Assembly (NCBI RefSeq): GCF_030823405.1
Contig: NZ_JAUSXC010000001.1
Coordinates: forward strand, 4,137,001-4,201,000
From: Chryseobacterium ginsenosidimutans
Lineage (GTDB): Bacteria; Bacteroidota; Bacteroidia; Flavobacteriales; Weeksellaceae
DNA: 64,000 nt
Direction of reading: 5' to 3'
The translations under genes were made by a program, and so were the position numbers. Shown here piece after piece: positions 25,228-35,147 of the stretch. Within the stretch, counting starts at the first letter, position 1; each line of letters begins with the position of its first letter. The notes below the pieces were generated by a model. That model searched no databases. It saw nothing but the letters and a program-made list of their open reading frames with translations, and was not told the origin of the DNA.

Positions 25228-26625
25228 TTAAAAATCAAAATAATTTTTAGCATTATGATAACAAATATCGGAAATTGTTTTACCAATCAGTTCCATATCA
25301 TCCGGTAATTCACCGTTTTTCATTTCTTCACCGAAAAGGTTACACAATACTCTTCTGAAATATTCGTGTCTCGGGTAAGAAAGAAAACTTCTGGAATCCG
25401 TCAGCATTCCTACGAAACAGCTGATTAATCCCATATTTGAAAGGGCATTCATCTGCTTGATCATTCCGTCTTTCTGATCCAAAAACCACCATCCGGAACC
25501 GAACTGTACTTTTCCTTTTATGCTACCGTCGTTGAAATTCCCGATCATTGTTGCGAAAATCTCGTTATCGGCAGGATTTAAATTATATAAAATCGTTTTC
25601 GTTAATTTATCTTTTCCGTCTAAAGTGTTTAATAATTTAGACAACGTTTCAGCCTGTACGAAGTCACCGATAGAATCCCAGCCCGTATCAGGACCTAAAA
25701 TTCTGTGCATTCTTTCGTTGTTATTTCTTAAAGCTCCCAAGTGGAACTGCTGAACCCATCCGAATTTATGATACGTTTCGCCTAAGAATAATAAAATAGC
25801 AGTTTTGAACTGATTCACCTGCTTTTCAGCGATTACTTTTCCTGAAATTTTATCATTAAAAATGGCGCTTACTTCAGCTTCTGAAGCTTCTTCGAAAGAA
25901 ATATTATTCAATCCGTGGTCGCACAATCTGCATCCGTTTTCGTGGAAATATTCTACTCTTTTTAATAAAGCATCGCACAAAGTCTGGTAAGAATTGATTT
26001 CAATTCCTGCCGACTCGCCCAATTTAGAAATATAATCTGCGAAGTTGTGGTTTTCAATCAAAATCGCTTTATCAGGACGGAAAGCAGTACTTACTTTTAT
26101 GCTGAAATCGCTTTTCGCCAAATCCTGATGATAATTTAATAGATCTGTAGGATCTTCTGTTGTGCACAGAGATTCTACATTCATCATTTTTAATAAACCT
26201 CTTGTAGATTTTTCAGGTGTCTGAAGCTGAGCGGTGATGTTTTCGTAAATTTCTGATGCGTTGTTTTCATTCAACAATTCATCAATTCCGAAATATCTCT
26301 TTAACTCCAAATGTGTCCAGTGATACAAAGGATTTCTCAATGTATAAGGAACTGTTTTTGCCCAAGCTTCAAATTTTTCTTTATCTGAAGAATCTCCGGT
26401 AATGAATTTTTCGTTTACTCCAAGAGTACGCATCGCTCTCCATTTGTAATGATCACCAGCAATCCAAACCTTAGAGATATTTTCGAAAACAGTGTCTTCG
26501 GCAATATCTTTAGGGATTAAATGATTATGATAATCAATAATGGGTTGTTTTTCTGCGTACTTGAAGTATAATTCTTCAGCGTATTTATTTTGTAATAAAA
26601 AATTATCTGTAATAAAAGGTTTCAT
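25228..26625 (-). CDS. uxaC: Uronate isomerase (UxaC)
   Basis: A 465-aa UxaC of the amidohydrolase superfamily, interconverting D-galacturonate and D-tagaturonate (or glucuronate and fructuronate). Conserved parts are KQPIIDYHNHLIPKDIAED with the metal-site HNH, WKWRAMRTLG-type YKWRAMRTLGV, YHWTHLELKRYFGI, SLCTTEDPTDLL, ILGPDTGWDSIGD and GMLTDSRSFLSYPRHEYFRR. The length is typical. It starts 18 bp after kduD. With uxaB and uxaA it gives the isomerase route from galacturonate to KDG. Confidence 0.95.
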   Translation of the reverse strand: MKPFITDNFLLQNKYAEELYFKYAEKQPIIDYHNHLIPKDIAEDTVFENISKVWIAGDHYKWRAMRTLGVNEKFITGDSSDKEKFEAWAKTVPYTLRNPLYHWTHLELKRYFGIDELLNENNASEIYENITAQLQTPEKSTRGLLKMMNVESLCTTEDPTDLLNYHQDLAKSDFSIKVSTAFRPDKAILIENHNFADYISKLGESAGIEINSYQTLCDALLKRVEYFHENGCRLCDHGLNNISFEEASEAEVSAIFNDKISGKVIAEKQVNQFKTAILLFLGETYHKFGWVQQFHLGALRNNNERMHRILGPDTGWDSIGDFVQAETLSKLLNTLDGKDKLTKTILYNLNPADNEIFATMIGNFNDGSIKGKVQFGSGWWFLDQKDGMIKQMNALSNMGLISCFVGMLTDSRSFLSYPRHEYFRRVLCNLFGEEMKNGELPDDMELIGKTISDICYHNAKNYFDF

Positions 26626-26643
26626 TCTAATCTAATTCTGTTA

Positions 26644-27426
26644 TTATTCATTAGCAGGCTTCCCGATGGTCGCCAAAATACCGCCATCAACGTAAATAAT
26701 CTGTCCGTTGATGAATCTGCTTGCGTCTGAAGCTAAGAAAATAGCCGTTCCTGCAAGGTCTTCGGGGTTACCCCATCTTCCTTCCGGAGTTCTGCTGATG
26801 ATAAAATCATTGAAAGGGTGCCCATCCACACGGATTGGTTCTGTCTGAGAAGTTGCAAAATATCCGGGACCGATACCGTTCACCTGAATATTATGTTTTG
26901 CCCATTCTGTTGCTAAATTTTTAGTCAGCATTTTAAGACCGCCCTTTGCAGAAGCATAGGCCACTACATTATCACGGCCAAGCTCACTCATCATCGAGCA
27001 GATGTTAATGATCTTTCCGGATTTTCTTTTGATCATGTGCTTTCCAACCAATTGAGACATAATGAAAGGACCGGTAAGGTCTACATCGATTACTTTTCTA
27101 AAGTCTGCAACATCCATCTCTAAAGCCGGAACACGTTTGATGATTCCCGCATTGTTGACCAGGATGTCTATTTTCCCATGTGTAGCAAGCATTAATGATA
27201 CTTTCTGAGCGGCTTCCAGTTCGTCTGTTACATCAAATAGATAACCTGTAGCGTTATATCCTTTGCTGCGATAATATTCTAAAGCTTCATCTAATTTTGA
27301 GGGAGTTGTACTTGTGATTGCCAGTTCAGCACCTGCAGCGGCAAGACCTTCTGCCATTGCCATTCCTAATCCGTGAGTACCGCCAGTTACAACGGCTACT
27401 TTACCGGATAAATCGAATAAATTCAT
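26644..27426 (-). CDS. kduD: 2-dehydro-3-deoxy-D-gluconate 5-dehydrogenase (KduD)
   Basis: A 260-aa short-chain dehydrogenase. The cofactor motif is VVTGGTHGLGMAMAEGLAAA, followed by NNAG in ILVNNAGIIKRVP, the active-site YASAKGG (Y-x-x-x-K) and a C-terminal DGGILATIG. KduD reduces 2,5-diketo-3-deoxygluconate to KDG. The assignment rests on the family pattern together with its position 9 bp after kduI, the enzyme that makes its substrate. Confidence 0.88.
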   Translation of the reverse strand: MNLFDLSGKVAVVTGGTHGLGMAMAEGLAAAGAELAITSTTPSKLDEALEYYRSKGYNATGYLFDVTDELEAAQKVSLMLATHGKIDILVNNAGIIKRVPALEMDVADFRKVIDVDLTGPFIMSQLVGKHMIKRKSGKIINICSMMSELGRDNVVAYASAKGGLKMLTKNLATEWAKHNIQVNGIGPGYFATSQTEPIRVDGHPFNDFIISRTPEGRWGNPEDLAGTAIFLASDASRFINGQIIYVDGGILATIGKPANE

Positions 27427-27435
27427 GTAGAAAAA

Positions 27436-28272
27436 TTACTTTAGTTCATTAGTTTTAACAGCGTCCATGTCGCCATAATCCATATTTTCTCCTGCCATTC
27501 CCCAGATAAAGGTGTAGTTGGATGTACCAACCCCTGAGTGGATAGACCATTCCGGAGACAAGACCGCTTCATTGTTTTTCATAAAGATATGACGGGTTTC
27601 ATTTGGCTGGCCAAGAAAATGACTGACAGCCTGCCCTTCTTCAAGATCAAAATAAAAATAAGCTTCCATTCTACGGGTATGCGTATGAGAAGGCATTGTG
27701 TTCCAAACACTTCCTTCGTGCAGCTCGGTCATTCCCATTTGTAGTTGGCAGGTTTCCAATACACTGTTGACGATCAATTTGTTGATTGTACGTCTGTTTG
27801 CGTATTTTGTCTCACCTAATTCTACGATTTCGGCTTCATTTTTAGTGATTTTCTTTGTAGGGAAAGTATGATGTGCAGGTGCCGAATTGAAATAAAATAA
27901 AGTCTGACCTTCATTTCCGTTTTCAAAAACAACATCTTTTGCTCCTTTTCCGATGTATAAAGCTTCTTTGTTTCCAAGCTCGAAAACCTCTCCGTCAACG
28001 GTTACCTTTCCGGAAGCACCAACATTGATAATTCCCAATTCTCTTCTGTCTAAAAAGTGCTCTGCCTTCAGATCGTCGGTAGGTTCAAGTTTCAGTGCAC
28101 TTTTTACAGGCATTGCTCCTCCTACGATCATTCTGTCATACATAGAATACACTACATTGATTTGATCTTCATTAAATAAATCATTGATCAAAAACTCCCT
28201 TCTCAGGTCTTCAGTTGTATATTTTTTTACATCTTCAGGATGATGGGCGTATCGAAATTCTGATTTTGTCAT
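27436..28272 (-). CDS. kduI: 5-keto-4-deoxyuronate isomerase (KduI)
   Basis: A 278-aa cupin isomerase converting 5-keto-4-deoxyuronate (from unsaturated galacturonate) to 2,5-diketo-3-deoxygluconate. Diagnostic segments are EFRYAHHPEDVKKYTTEDLR at the start, GGAMPVKSALKLE, and the metal site PSHTHTRRMEAYFYFDL (H-x-H-x4-E), then MAGENMDYGDMD at the end. It is the first gene of the minus-strand operon; a LacI-type palindrome lies 54 bp upstream of its start (28326-28339). Confidence 0.95.
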   Translation of the reverse strand: MTKSEFRYAHHPEDVKKYTTEDLRREFLINDLFNEDQINVVYSMYDRMIVGGAMPVKSALKLEPTDDLKAEHFLDRRELGIINVGASGKVTVDGEVFELGNKEALYIGKGAKDVVFENGNEGQTLFYFNSAPAHHTFPTKKITKNEAEIVELGETKYANRRTINKLIVNSVLETCQLQMGMTELHEGSVWNTMPSHTHTRRMEAYFYFDLEEGQAVSHFLGQPNETRHIFMKNNEAVLSPEWSIHSGVGTSNYTFIWGMAGENMDYGDMDAVKTNELK

Positions 28273-28325
28273 ACTCTAGATTTTAAACTTTAATTATGGT
28301 TTTTAAAAAAACCTATTAAACATTG

Positions 28326-28339
28326 CGTAATCGATTGCA
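28326..28339. promoter_or_regulatory. LacI-type operator upstream of kduI
   Basis: CGTAATCGATTGCA, the right half perfect and the left half with two changes relative to TGCAATCGATTGCA. It lies 54 bp from the kduI start codon. Confidence 0.65.
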
Positions 28340-29004
28340 TTAAATTACACTAAATTTTAATAGAAATACTTACGTGATAAATATATAATTATTCTTTAAT
28401 TAGTTAACAAAAAATTAATTTTATTTATAAATAACTGAAATACAAATAAATAAAATATCTAATATTTAGAAACTGTAGTAAGAATCGTTAAAATTTACCG
28501 ATTGGTGTTAACCAAAATTAATACCTAACATTAGTTTCAATATAAACCATGCCAAATAAAAACTTTAAAAATGCAGTACTATTTTAAATAAAATAGTAAA
28601 ATCATTCAATATATGGCATATAATAAGATCAAATCTTATCAACTATAAAATATGACTGAAAAATAAACTCAAAAAGATGATAAAAATCAGGAAAAGCATA
28701 AAATTTTTCTTCATCACCATTCATTTTGGGGATTTTCTTTAAGCTAAAATAAAGAAATTTTAAGAAAATTTTAAGCTTTAGAAATGTTAAGCATTACAAA
28801 AATACAAATTTTAAGTCATGTAATCGTCTTAATACAAAATACAACAAACAATTAATTATCAAATACTTAAATAACAAAACAAACTGTACATTCTATGAAA
28901 ATTAATAAATTGCAAAATCAAATTAATGAAAAAATAATATTTTTTTCTTTGCATATTGGAAAATAATATTAGTTTAGAAGCCAAGATATTTTTAAGAAAA
29001 TTTA

Positions 29005-29018
29005 CGCAATCGATTGCA
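29005..29018. promoter_or_regulatory. LacI-type operator upstream of susC
   Basis: CGCAATCGATTGCA, 13 of 14 positions of the palindrome TGCAATCGATTGCA, 127 bp upstream of the susC start. Confidence 0.75.
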
Positions 29019-29145
29019 CTCTAAAAAGCGTAAAAATTTCAAGAAAATATTTCCCTAAAAAACAGAAATACTTCAAAATCCACAAAAAAAACAAAAGATT
29101 AAAAAAAACTTTCAACCAAAAAATTAAAACTATAAGGATACAATA

Positions 29146-32100
29146 ATGGATAAAAAAGTACACTCAATAAAGTGGTTATATCTAACTGTTTTTTTACTTC
29201 CTGTCCTTGCAATGGCTCAAGAAAAAGAAACTAAAAAGGAAAAAGAAACCAAAATCGACGAGGTTGTTTTGGTTGGATATACCAAAGTTTCTAAAAAAGA
29301 CGTTACCAACTCTGTTGCTTCCGTAAAGGCAGATGCAATTAAGGATATGCCATCCACTAACGCTGCAGAAGCTATTCAGGGAAGAATGGCCGGAGTACAG
29401 GTTTCGCTAAGTGAAGGTTCACCCGGAGCAGATGTAGACATTGTAATCAGAGGGGGTAATTCTATTACAGGTAGTAATGCTCCACTTTACATCGTAGACG
29501 GAGTTCAGATGGATAATGCCCTGTCAATTTTATCACCAAAAGAGATTGAATCTATTGAGGTTTTAAAAGATGCATCTTCTACCAACATTTATGGAGCCAG
29601 AGGAGCAAACGGGGTAGTTTTGATCACTACAAAAGGAGGCCGTAAAAGGGCTAAAACATCGATTAATTATAATGCATTTTTAGGAGTAAGAAAGATTCAG
29701 AATACTATTGATGTATTAGATCCGTACCAATACGTGCTTTACCAGTACGAATTGTACAACAAAGGCGGTGTACAGACTGATATCGATGCCTTTGCAACAA
29801 GATATGGCACCTACCAAGAGTTGGGTAAATACAAAGATATCAAGAAAAGAGACTGGCAGGATGAAGTTTTTGGCAGAGAAGCCTTCAACTTTACTCATAA
29901 TCTTTCTGTGACAGGAGGATCTGATAATTCTTCTTTCTCACTATCATTGAATAATGTACAAGAAGATGGAATTATGATTGGCTCTGGGTTTAAAAGAAAT
30001 ATGGCCAACTTCAAATATGATTATGATCTTTCAAAGAAAGTAAGTATGACATTGAATGCAAGATACAGCCGACAAACCATCTTCGGAGCCGGAACTTCTT
30101 CTACAGGTTCACAAAGCACCAACAGACTAAGAAATGCGGTAAGATATCAACCATTTGAAGGAGGTTCTACAGTAAATGTTGATGAATTTGATCCTTTGTT
30201 TGCTAACGAAACCAACCTTGTAAATCCTGTTCTTTTAGCGAATAATGAAATCAAGGAAAACGGAAGAAATGACTTATTGCTAAATGGAACTTTGGAATAT
30301 AAAATCAACAAAGATTTTACTTTCAGAAGTGTCATCGGATATGTACAGAGAGACGAGTATGTCAACCAATTTTCCGGTACTGTAACCACATTGGCAAGAC
30401 AGAATAATGACCAGCCTGTTGTATTTTTAAGTAAAGCTCAATCCAGAAGAATAACCAATACCAATACATTAAACTATAGAAAAACTTTTGGTAATAACAA
30501 ATTAGATTTATTATTAGGACAGGAAACTGTACAAACAGATGGTGAATCATTATCATTAAATATTAAGTGGCTTCCAAAATCTATTGGTGCACAAGAAGCT
30601 TTTGCAAATATCCAATCAGCAAATCCTCCGGCAGGAATGGTTCAGGATGCGCCCAAAGCAGCAAATGCTCCTGGATCACCAGATCGACTAGCTTCGTTTT
30701 TTGGTAGAGCCAACTATATATATAAAAACAAATACATCTTTACTGCATCTATGAGAGCCGATGGTTCAAGTGTTTTCGGACCAGGAAACAGATGGGGATA
30801 TTTCCCTGCAGCTTCTGCCGCATGGAAAATTACTGAAGAAAACTTCTTAAAAGAAAGCAAAACAATCAGCGAATTAAAACTTCGTTTAGGATATGGTTTA
30901 TCCGGAAACAACAGAATCGGATCTTTCTTATATGATACTTTCTTCTTAACCTCTTCTGATTACGGATATGCATTTGGTACCAATGTAACTCCTGGTGCTA
31001 CAACCGGAAATATCCTTGCAAATAAGAATGTAACATGGGAAAAAGCAACTTCTAAAAATATAGGTTTAGATTTTGGATTGTTTAAGGGAAGAGTTTACGG
31101 TAGCTTAGATCTATATCAAACAGATACTAAAGACTTATTACTCTTAGCGCAAATTCCTAAGGACAGAGGATACGAATATCAATATCAAAACTCCGGAAGT
31201 ACCACAAATAAAGGTATTGAATTTTCCATAGGCACTACTATTATCAATAAGGATAATTTCACATGGAAGATGGATGCCAATATTTCATCAAACAAAAATA
31301 CCATCAAAAGCTTAGGAAATAATGCATCACCAAGTGCTTATTCTTATTTATATCCTTCCGGATGGCAAAATAGCTTAAATGACTTCTTAGTACAGGTTGG
31401 TAAACCGGTAGGTACATTTTGGGGATATGTGACAGCAGGAAGATACGAAATAAGTGATTTTGATTATAATCCGACTACACAGGCATATACTCTGAAAGCA
31501 GGTATCCCAAGTTCTGCAGCTGCAGCAAATGGAGCAAAAGCTATACAGCCGGGAGATCTTAAACTTCAGGATCTGAATGGTGACGGTGTTATCGACAATA
31601 AGGATATGACCGATTTAGGAAATGCCCAACCTAAATTCTACGGTGGTTTCAACCAGACTTTCCGTTATAAAAACTGGGATATGAGCTTACTATTCAACTT
31701 CTCGGTTGGAAACAAAGTCTATAACGCCAACAAAATTGAATATTCAACACAATATTTATACAAAGACAACAACATGTTGGCGGAAGTAGCCGACAGATGG
31801 AGATGGTTCGATGATGCAGGTGTAAAAGTAAATGACCCAACTGCATTGGCAGCATTAAATGCTAATACTACAGGATGGACTCCCCCGGCAGGTGCTTACT
31901 TTTTACATTCGTATGCTATTGAAGACGGATCTTTCTTAAGATTAAACAATGTAACATTAGGATATTCTCTTGGAAAAGATTTTACTAAACAATTAGGTCT
32001 TTCAAATTTCAGATTGTATTTCACCATGAACAACGTATTTACAATCACAGGATACTCCGGATATGATCCGGAAGCCAATACAAGAAGAAATCCTTTAACA

Positions 32101-32169
32101 CCTGGTGTAGATTATGCCGCTTATCCGCGTAGCAGATTTATCTTATCAGGAGTTGACATCACTTTTTAA
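29146..32169 (+). CDS. SusC-like TonB-dependent outer-membrane transporter
   Basis: A 1007-aa SusC/RagA protein that imports pectin oligosaccharides across the outer membrane with its SusD partner. The signal peptide is LYLTVFLLPVLAMAQ. The TonB box region follows at once (KIDEVVLVGYTKVSKKDVTN), then the plug with AAEAIQGRMAGVQVSLSEGS, IVIRGGNSITGSNAPLYIVD and YGARGANGVVLITTKGGRK. The beta-barrel ends in the typical PRSRFILSGVDITF. Unusually short before the TonB box: the carboxypeptidase-regulatory-like domain most SusC proteins carry is missing. It is the first gene of the plus-strand pectin operon and has a LacI-type operator 127 bp upstream. Confidence 0.93.
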   Translation: MDKKVHSIKWLYLTVFLLPVLAMAQEKETKKEKETKIDEVVLVGYTKVSKKDVTNSVASVKADAIKDMPSTNAAEAIQGRMAGVQVSLSEGSPGADVDIVIRGGNSITGSNAPLYIVDGVQMDNALSILSPKEIESIEVLKDASSTNIYGARGANGVVLITTKGGRKRAKTSINYNAFLGVRKIQNTIDVLDPYQYVLYQYELYNKGGVQTDIDAFATRYGTYQELGKYKDIKKRDWQDEVFGREAFNFTHNLSVTGGSDNSSFSLSLNNVQEDGIMIGSGFKRNMANFKYDYDLSKKVSMTLNARYSRQTIFGAGTSSTGSQSTNRLRNAVRYQPFEGGSTVNVDEFDPLFANETNLVNPVLLANNEIKENGRNDLLLNGTLEYKINKDFTFRSVIGYVQRDEYVNQFSGTVTTLARQNNDQPVVFLSKAQSRRITNTNTLNYRKTFGNNKLDLLLGQETVQTDGESLSLNIKWLPKSIGAQEAFANIQSANPPAGMVQDAPKAANAPGSPDRLASFFGRANYIYKNKYIFTASMRADGSSVFGPGNRWGYFPAASAAWKITEENFLKESKTISELKLRLGYGLSGNNRIGSFLYDTFFLTSSDYGYAFGTNVTPGATTGNILANKNVTWEKATSKNIGLDFGLFKGRVYGSLDLYQTDTKDLLLLAQIPKDRGYEYQYQNSGSTTNKGIEFSIGTTIINKDNFTWKMDANISSNKNTIKSLGNNASPSAYSYLYPSGWQNSLNDFLVQVGKPVGTFWGYVTAGRYEISDFDYNPTTQAYTLKAGIPSSAAAANGAKAIQPGDLKLQDLNGDGVIDNKDMTDLGNAQPKFYGGFNQTFRYKNWDMSLLFNFSVGNKVYNANKIEYSTQYLYKDNNMLAEVADRWRWFDDAGVKVNDPTALAALNANTTGWTPPAGAYFLHSYAIEDGSFLRLNNVTLGYSLGKDFTKQLGLSNFRLYFTMNNVFTITGYSGYDPEANTRRNPLTPGVDYAAYPRSRFILSGVDITF

Positions 32170-32179
32170 CCCTAATATT

Positions 32180-34003
32180 ATGAAGAAAAATAAATTTTTA
32201 GCTATTCTATTTTCCATTGTTGGATTAGTATCCTTAAATTCATGCGAACAATATCTGGATGTAGAAAGCTTATCTAATACAGCTGAAGCACAGCAGTTTG
32301 ATTCAGCTTCCGAAACTTTCTCCGCATTGGTGGGAGTTTACAACGCAACTATGGGTGATAATACTTATGGTCAGAGGATGAACCTGATTCTTACCCAATC
32401 AGGAGACGATTTAAGAACTTCAGGAGATTATAACGCTAATGACAGAAGAGGAATCAGTTGTTTTGGTGCAATTCCTACAAATACAGAACTTTTAAGACCT
32501 TTCTTAGATACTTATGCAGGGATTGAAAGAGCAAATCTTGTTATTAAAAACATTCCGCTTTCTCCGGTTTATCAGACAGGTTCTGCAGCAGACAAGAAAT
32601 TAATGGACAGATATTTGGGTGAAGCTTTAACCTTGAGAGCTCAGTTTTATTCTGATCTTATTAAAAACTGGGGAGACGTTCCGTTTCAGGATGTTCCGTC
32701 AGCAGATCTTCCGGATTTATACCTTGCAAAAACAGACAGAGATGTTATCTATGATAAAATTCTTGATGATTTATTAAAAGCTGAAGCCCTTGTTCCTTGG
32801 AGATCTGAAGCAGCAACTACCGCTCAAAGAATTTCAAAAGGTGCTGTAAAAGGTTTAAGAGCAAGAATCGCTTTGGCAAGAGCCGGATATTCTTTAAGAA
32901 GGGCACCTCAGCAAATGCTACAGGGTTCTAATCCTCAAAAATATTATCAGATCGCTTATGATGAGTGTAAAGATATCATCAATTCCGGACAGCATCAGTT
33001 AAACCCAAGCTATGAAGGATTATTCAGATCATTACATACCAATACTCAAGATGCGACGAATGAAGTGATCTACGCAATCGGTGCATTCGGAGGAAACTCA
33101 AGAACCGACAGTAAAATTGGTTACTACAACGGGTTAAGACATGATGATACGGACTGGAAATCTTCAGGAGGAATCAATGCAATTCCTGTGTATTTCTATG
33201 AATTCACTAAATATGACTTAAGAAGAGACGTAAACATCGCCATATTTAGAGTTAATACCACAAAACAGGAAGAACTTCAGACATCTATCAATTGGAATGA
33301 CGGTAAATTCAGAAAATCATGGACATCTATTACAGGAACTTCTCAAAACCTTGGAATCGACTGGCCATTATTGAGATATTCTGATATTTTATTAATGTTT
33401 GCTGAGGCAGATAACGAACTTCACAACGGACCTTCTGCTGAGGCCATCAATGCAGTTTTGGCGGTAAGACAAAGAGCTTACGCAGGTAATTTAGGAGAGG
33501 TAGGCACTATTCCTACTGACAAAATAGGATTCTTTAATTATCTTGTAAAAGAAAGGCAATTAGAATTTGGCGGAGAAGGGCTTAGAAAATATGACCTGAT
33601 CCGTTGGAATTTATTAGAAACTAAAATTAACGAAACAAAAGCCAAGCTTACCCAATTCATGAATGGTGCAGGAGCTTATGCCAACGTTCCGGAATATATC
33701 TTCTATAAAAAAACAACATATGTACCTACAAAAACGGCTCAACAAAATGTTTCAGATATTGATTTTTATACCGTAACGGGCGTTGCGAAAGCAGATATTT
33801 TCTATACTCCGAATCAAAGTGTGGCAACACCTTCCGGATATACAAAAGTAAACTGGAGACTTGCGATGACTCAGCCATACATCAGTGGCGACCCAATCAA
33901 GAGTTACGCGTATTATTTCCAGCCAAATAAAAAAGAATTGCTTCCATTAGCATTAGATGTTGTTAACTCTAACTATAATCTTACACAGGATTACGGTTAC
34001 TAG
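32180..34003 (+). CDS. SusD-like surface glycan-binding lipoprotein
   Basis: A 607-aa RagB/SusD protein, the lid of the SusC transporter. I chose the ATG at 32180 because it gives a lipoprotein signal (MKKNKFLAILFSIVGLVSLNSC, Cys 22) followed by EQYLDVESLS, and lies 10 bp after the susC stop. Family segments seen are AQFYSDLIKNWGDVPFQDVP, GAVKGLRARIALARAGYSL, WPLLRYSDILLMFAEADNEL and ERQLEFGGEGLRKYDLIRWN. There is no SusE/F-like gene behind it, so binding presumably rests on SusD alone. Confidence 0.95.
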   Translation: MKKNKFLAILFSIVGLVSLNSCEQYLDVESLSNTAEAQQFDSASETFSALVGVYNATMGDNTYGQRMNLILTQSGDDLRTSGDYNANDRRGISCFGAIPTNTELLRPFLDTYAGIERANLVIKNIPLSPVYQTGSAADKKLMDRYLGEALTLRAQFYSDLIKNWGDVPFQDVPSADLPDLYLAKTDRDVIYDKILDDLLKAEALVPWRSEAATTAQRISKGAVKGLRARIALARAGYSLRRAPQQMLQGSNPQKYYQIAYDECKDIINSGQHQLNPSYEGLFRSLHTNTQDATNEVIYAIGAFGGNSRTDSKIGYYNGLRHDDTDWKSSGGINAIPVYFYEFTKYDLRRDVNIAIFRVNTTKQEELQTSINWNDGKFRKSWTSITGTSQNLGIDWPLLRYSDILLMFAEADNELHNGPSAEAINAVLAVRQRAYAGNLGEVGTIPTDKIGFFNYLVKERQLEFGGEGLRKYDLIRWNLLETKINETKAKLTQFMNGAGAYANVPEYIFYKKTTYVPTKTAQQNVSDIDFYTVTGVAKADIFYTPNQSVATPSGYTKVNWRLAMTQPYISGDPIKSYAYYFQPNKKELLPLALDVVNSNYNLTQDYGY

Positions 34004-34030
34004 ATAAAAAGTTTCACATTCATATCAAAG

Positions 34031-34070
34031 AAAATACAGGCTTTCTCCCATAAAGAGAAGTCTGTATTTT
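34031..34070 (+). terminator. Hairpin terminator/attenuator after susD
   Basis: AAAATACAG...CTGTATTTT with an inner CTTTCTC/GAGAAG pairing, 28 bp after the susD stop, U-rich on the 3' arm. It may lower expression of the enzyme genes relative to susCD. Confidence 0.7.
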
Positions 34071-34086
34071 AACTAAAAAATCTTCA

Positions 34087-35109
34087 ATGAAAGCTTCCAC
34101 TTTTCTTAAAAATTTTAAAGTTTTTCCAGTCTTTTCGATCGTAATAATCAGTCTTCTTTCTTTCAAAGCCAATGATCAGTTAATCGTGGTTTCGAAAGAC
34201 GGAAAAGGCAACTTTACCACAGTACAACAAGCGATCGACGCCGTTGAAAATGGTTCTTCCACAAGAACAAAAATTTTAATTAAAGCCGGAGTTTACAAAG
34301 AAAAAATCATCATTCCTGAAACAAAAGGATCAATCCTCATAGAAGGGGAAAATGCTGAAAATACAATCATCACTTACGATGATTTTGCATCAAAAAAGAA
34401 TTCAGAAGGTAAAGATATCGGAACAACAAATTCTTCCACAATTTTTATTTATTCAAATGATTTTACGGCAAAAAATATTTCATTTGAAAACAGTTCAGGA
34501 AGAGTCGGACAGGCCGTTGCCGTGCTGACTTCAGGTGACAGAATTTCTTTTGAAAACTGCAGATTTTTAGGAAATCAGGATACTTTATATTTAAAAGGAG
34601 CTCAGGATCTTACAGACAAAACAAAACCTTCAAGAAATTATTTTAAAAACTGCTATATCGAAGGGACAACTGATTATATTTTCGGAGCCGGAACCGCCGT
34701 TTTTGAAAATTGTACAATTTACTCTAAAGAAAGCGCAAGTTATGTGACGGCCGCTTCTACTCCACAGGAAAATGAATTCGGATTCGTTTTCATCAATTCT
34801 AAAATTATTGGAAATGCTAAAGAAAATTCAGTGTATTTAGGAAGACCTTGGAGATCTTTTGCAAAAACAGTGTACATTGATTGTGAAATTAATTCAACGA
34901 TAAAAACTGAAGGGTGGCACAATTGGAGTAAGCCTGATGCCGAAAAAACAACCTTTTATGCAGAATTTAATTCAAAAGGAGCAGGATCAAATGCAGCAAA
35001 AAGAGTTTCATGGTCTCATCAATTAACTAAAGACGAAAGAAAAAAATATACAACAGACAATATTCTTAAAGGAAAGGATAGCTGGAACGTGAAAAAAAGT
35101 TTAAAATAA
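34087..35109 (+). CDS. Pectin methylesterase (CE8), first copy
   Basis: A 340-aa secreted pectinesterase that removes methyl esters from homogalacturonan. The N-terminal hydrophobic segment (VFPVFSIVIISLLSFKA) is a signal peptide. CE8 landmarks are VSKDGKGNFTTVQQAIDAVE, the first catalytic Asp in GNQDTLY, the second in GTTDYIFGAG and the Arg in YLGRPWRSFAKTVYID, ending in RVSWSHQL. The enzyme lies after the susCD attenuator and 39 bp before the PL1 pectate lyase, which needs de-esterified substrate. Confidence 0.93.
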   Translation: MKASTFLKNFKVFPVFSIVIISLLSFKANDQLIVVSKDGKGNFTTVQQAIDAVENGSSTRTKILIKAGVYKEKIIIPETKGSILIEGENAENTIITYDDFASKKNSEGKDIGTTNSSTIFIYSNDFTAKNISFENSSGRVGQAVAVLTSGDRISFENCRFLGNQDTLYLKGAQDLTDKTKPSRNYFKNCYIEGTTDYIFGAGTAVFENCTIYSKESASYVTAASTPQENEFGFVFINSKIIGNAKENSVYLGRPWRSFAKTVYIDCEINSTIKTEGWHNWSKPDAEKTTFYAEFNSKGAGSNAAKRVSWSHQLTKDERKKYTTDNILKGKDSWNVKKSLK

Positions 35110-35147
35110 TTTAACCAAATTATCAAAAACACCAAATAATTTTCATC

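Larger units (their letters stand above)
28273..29145. other. 873-bp divergent control region between kduI and susC
   Basis: Very AT-rich with no gene. It holds two palindromic operators, one 54 bp upstream of kduI and one 128 bp upstream of susC. A TAATTTTG box (28520-28513, minus strand) with TTG 17 bp further up could be the kduI promoter, with a leader over 200 nt. TTTCTTTG at 28944-28951 is a weak candidate for susC. Neither promoter is certain. Confidence 0.5.
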
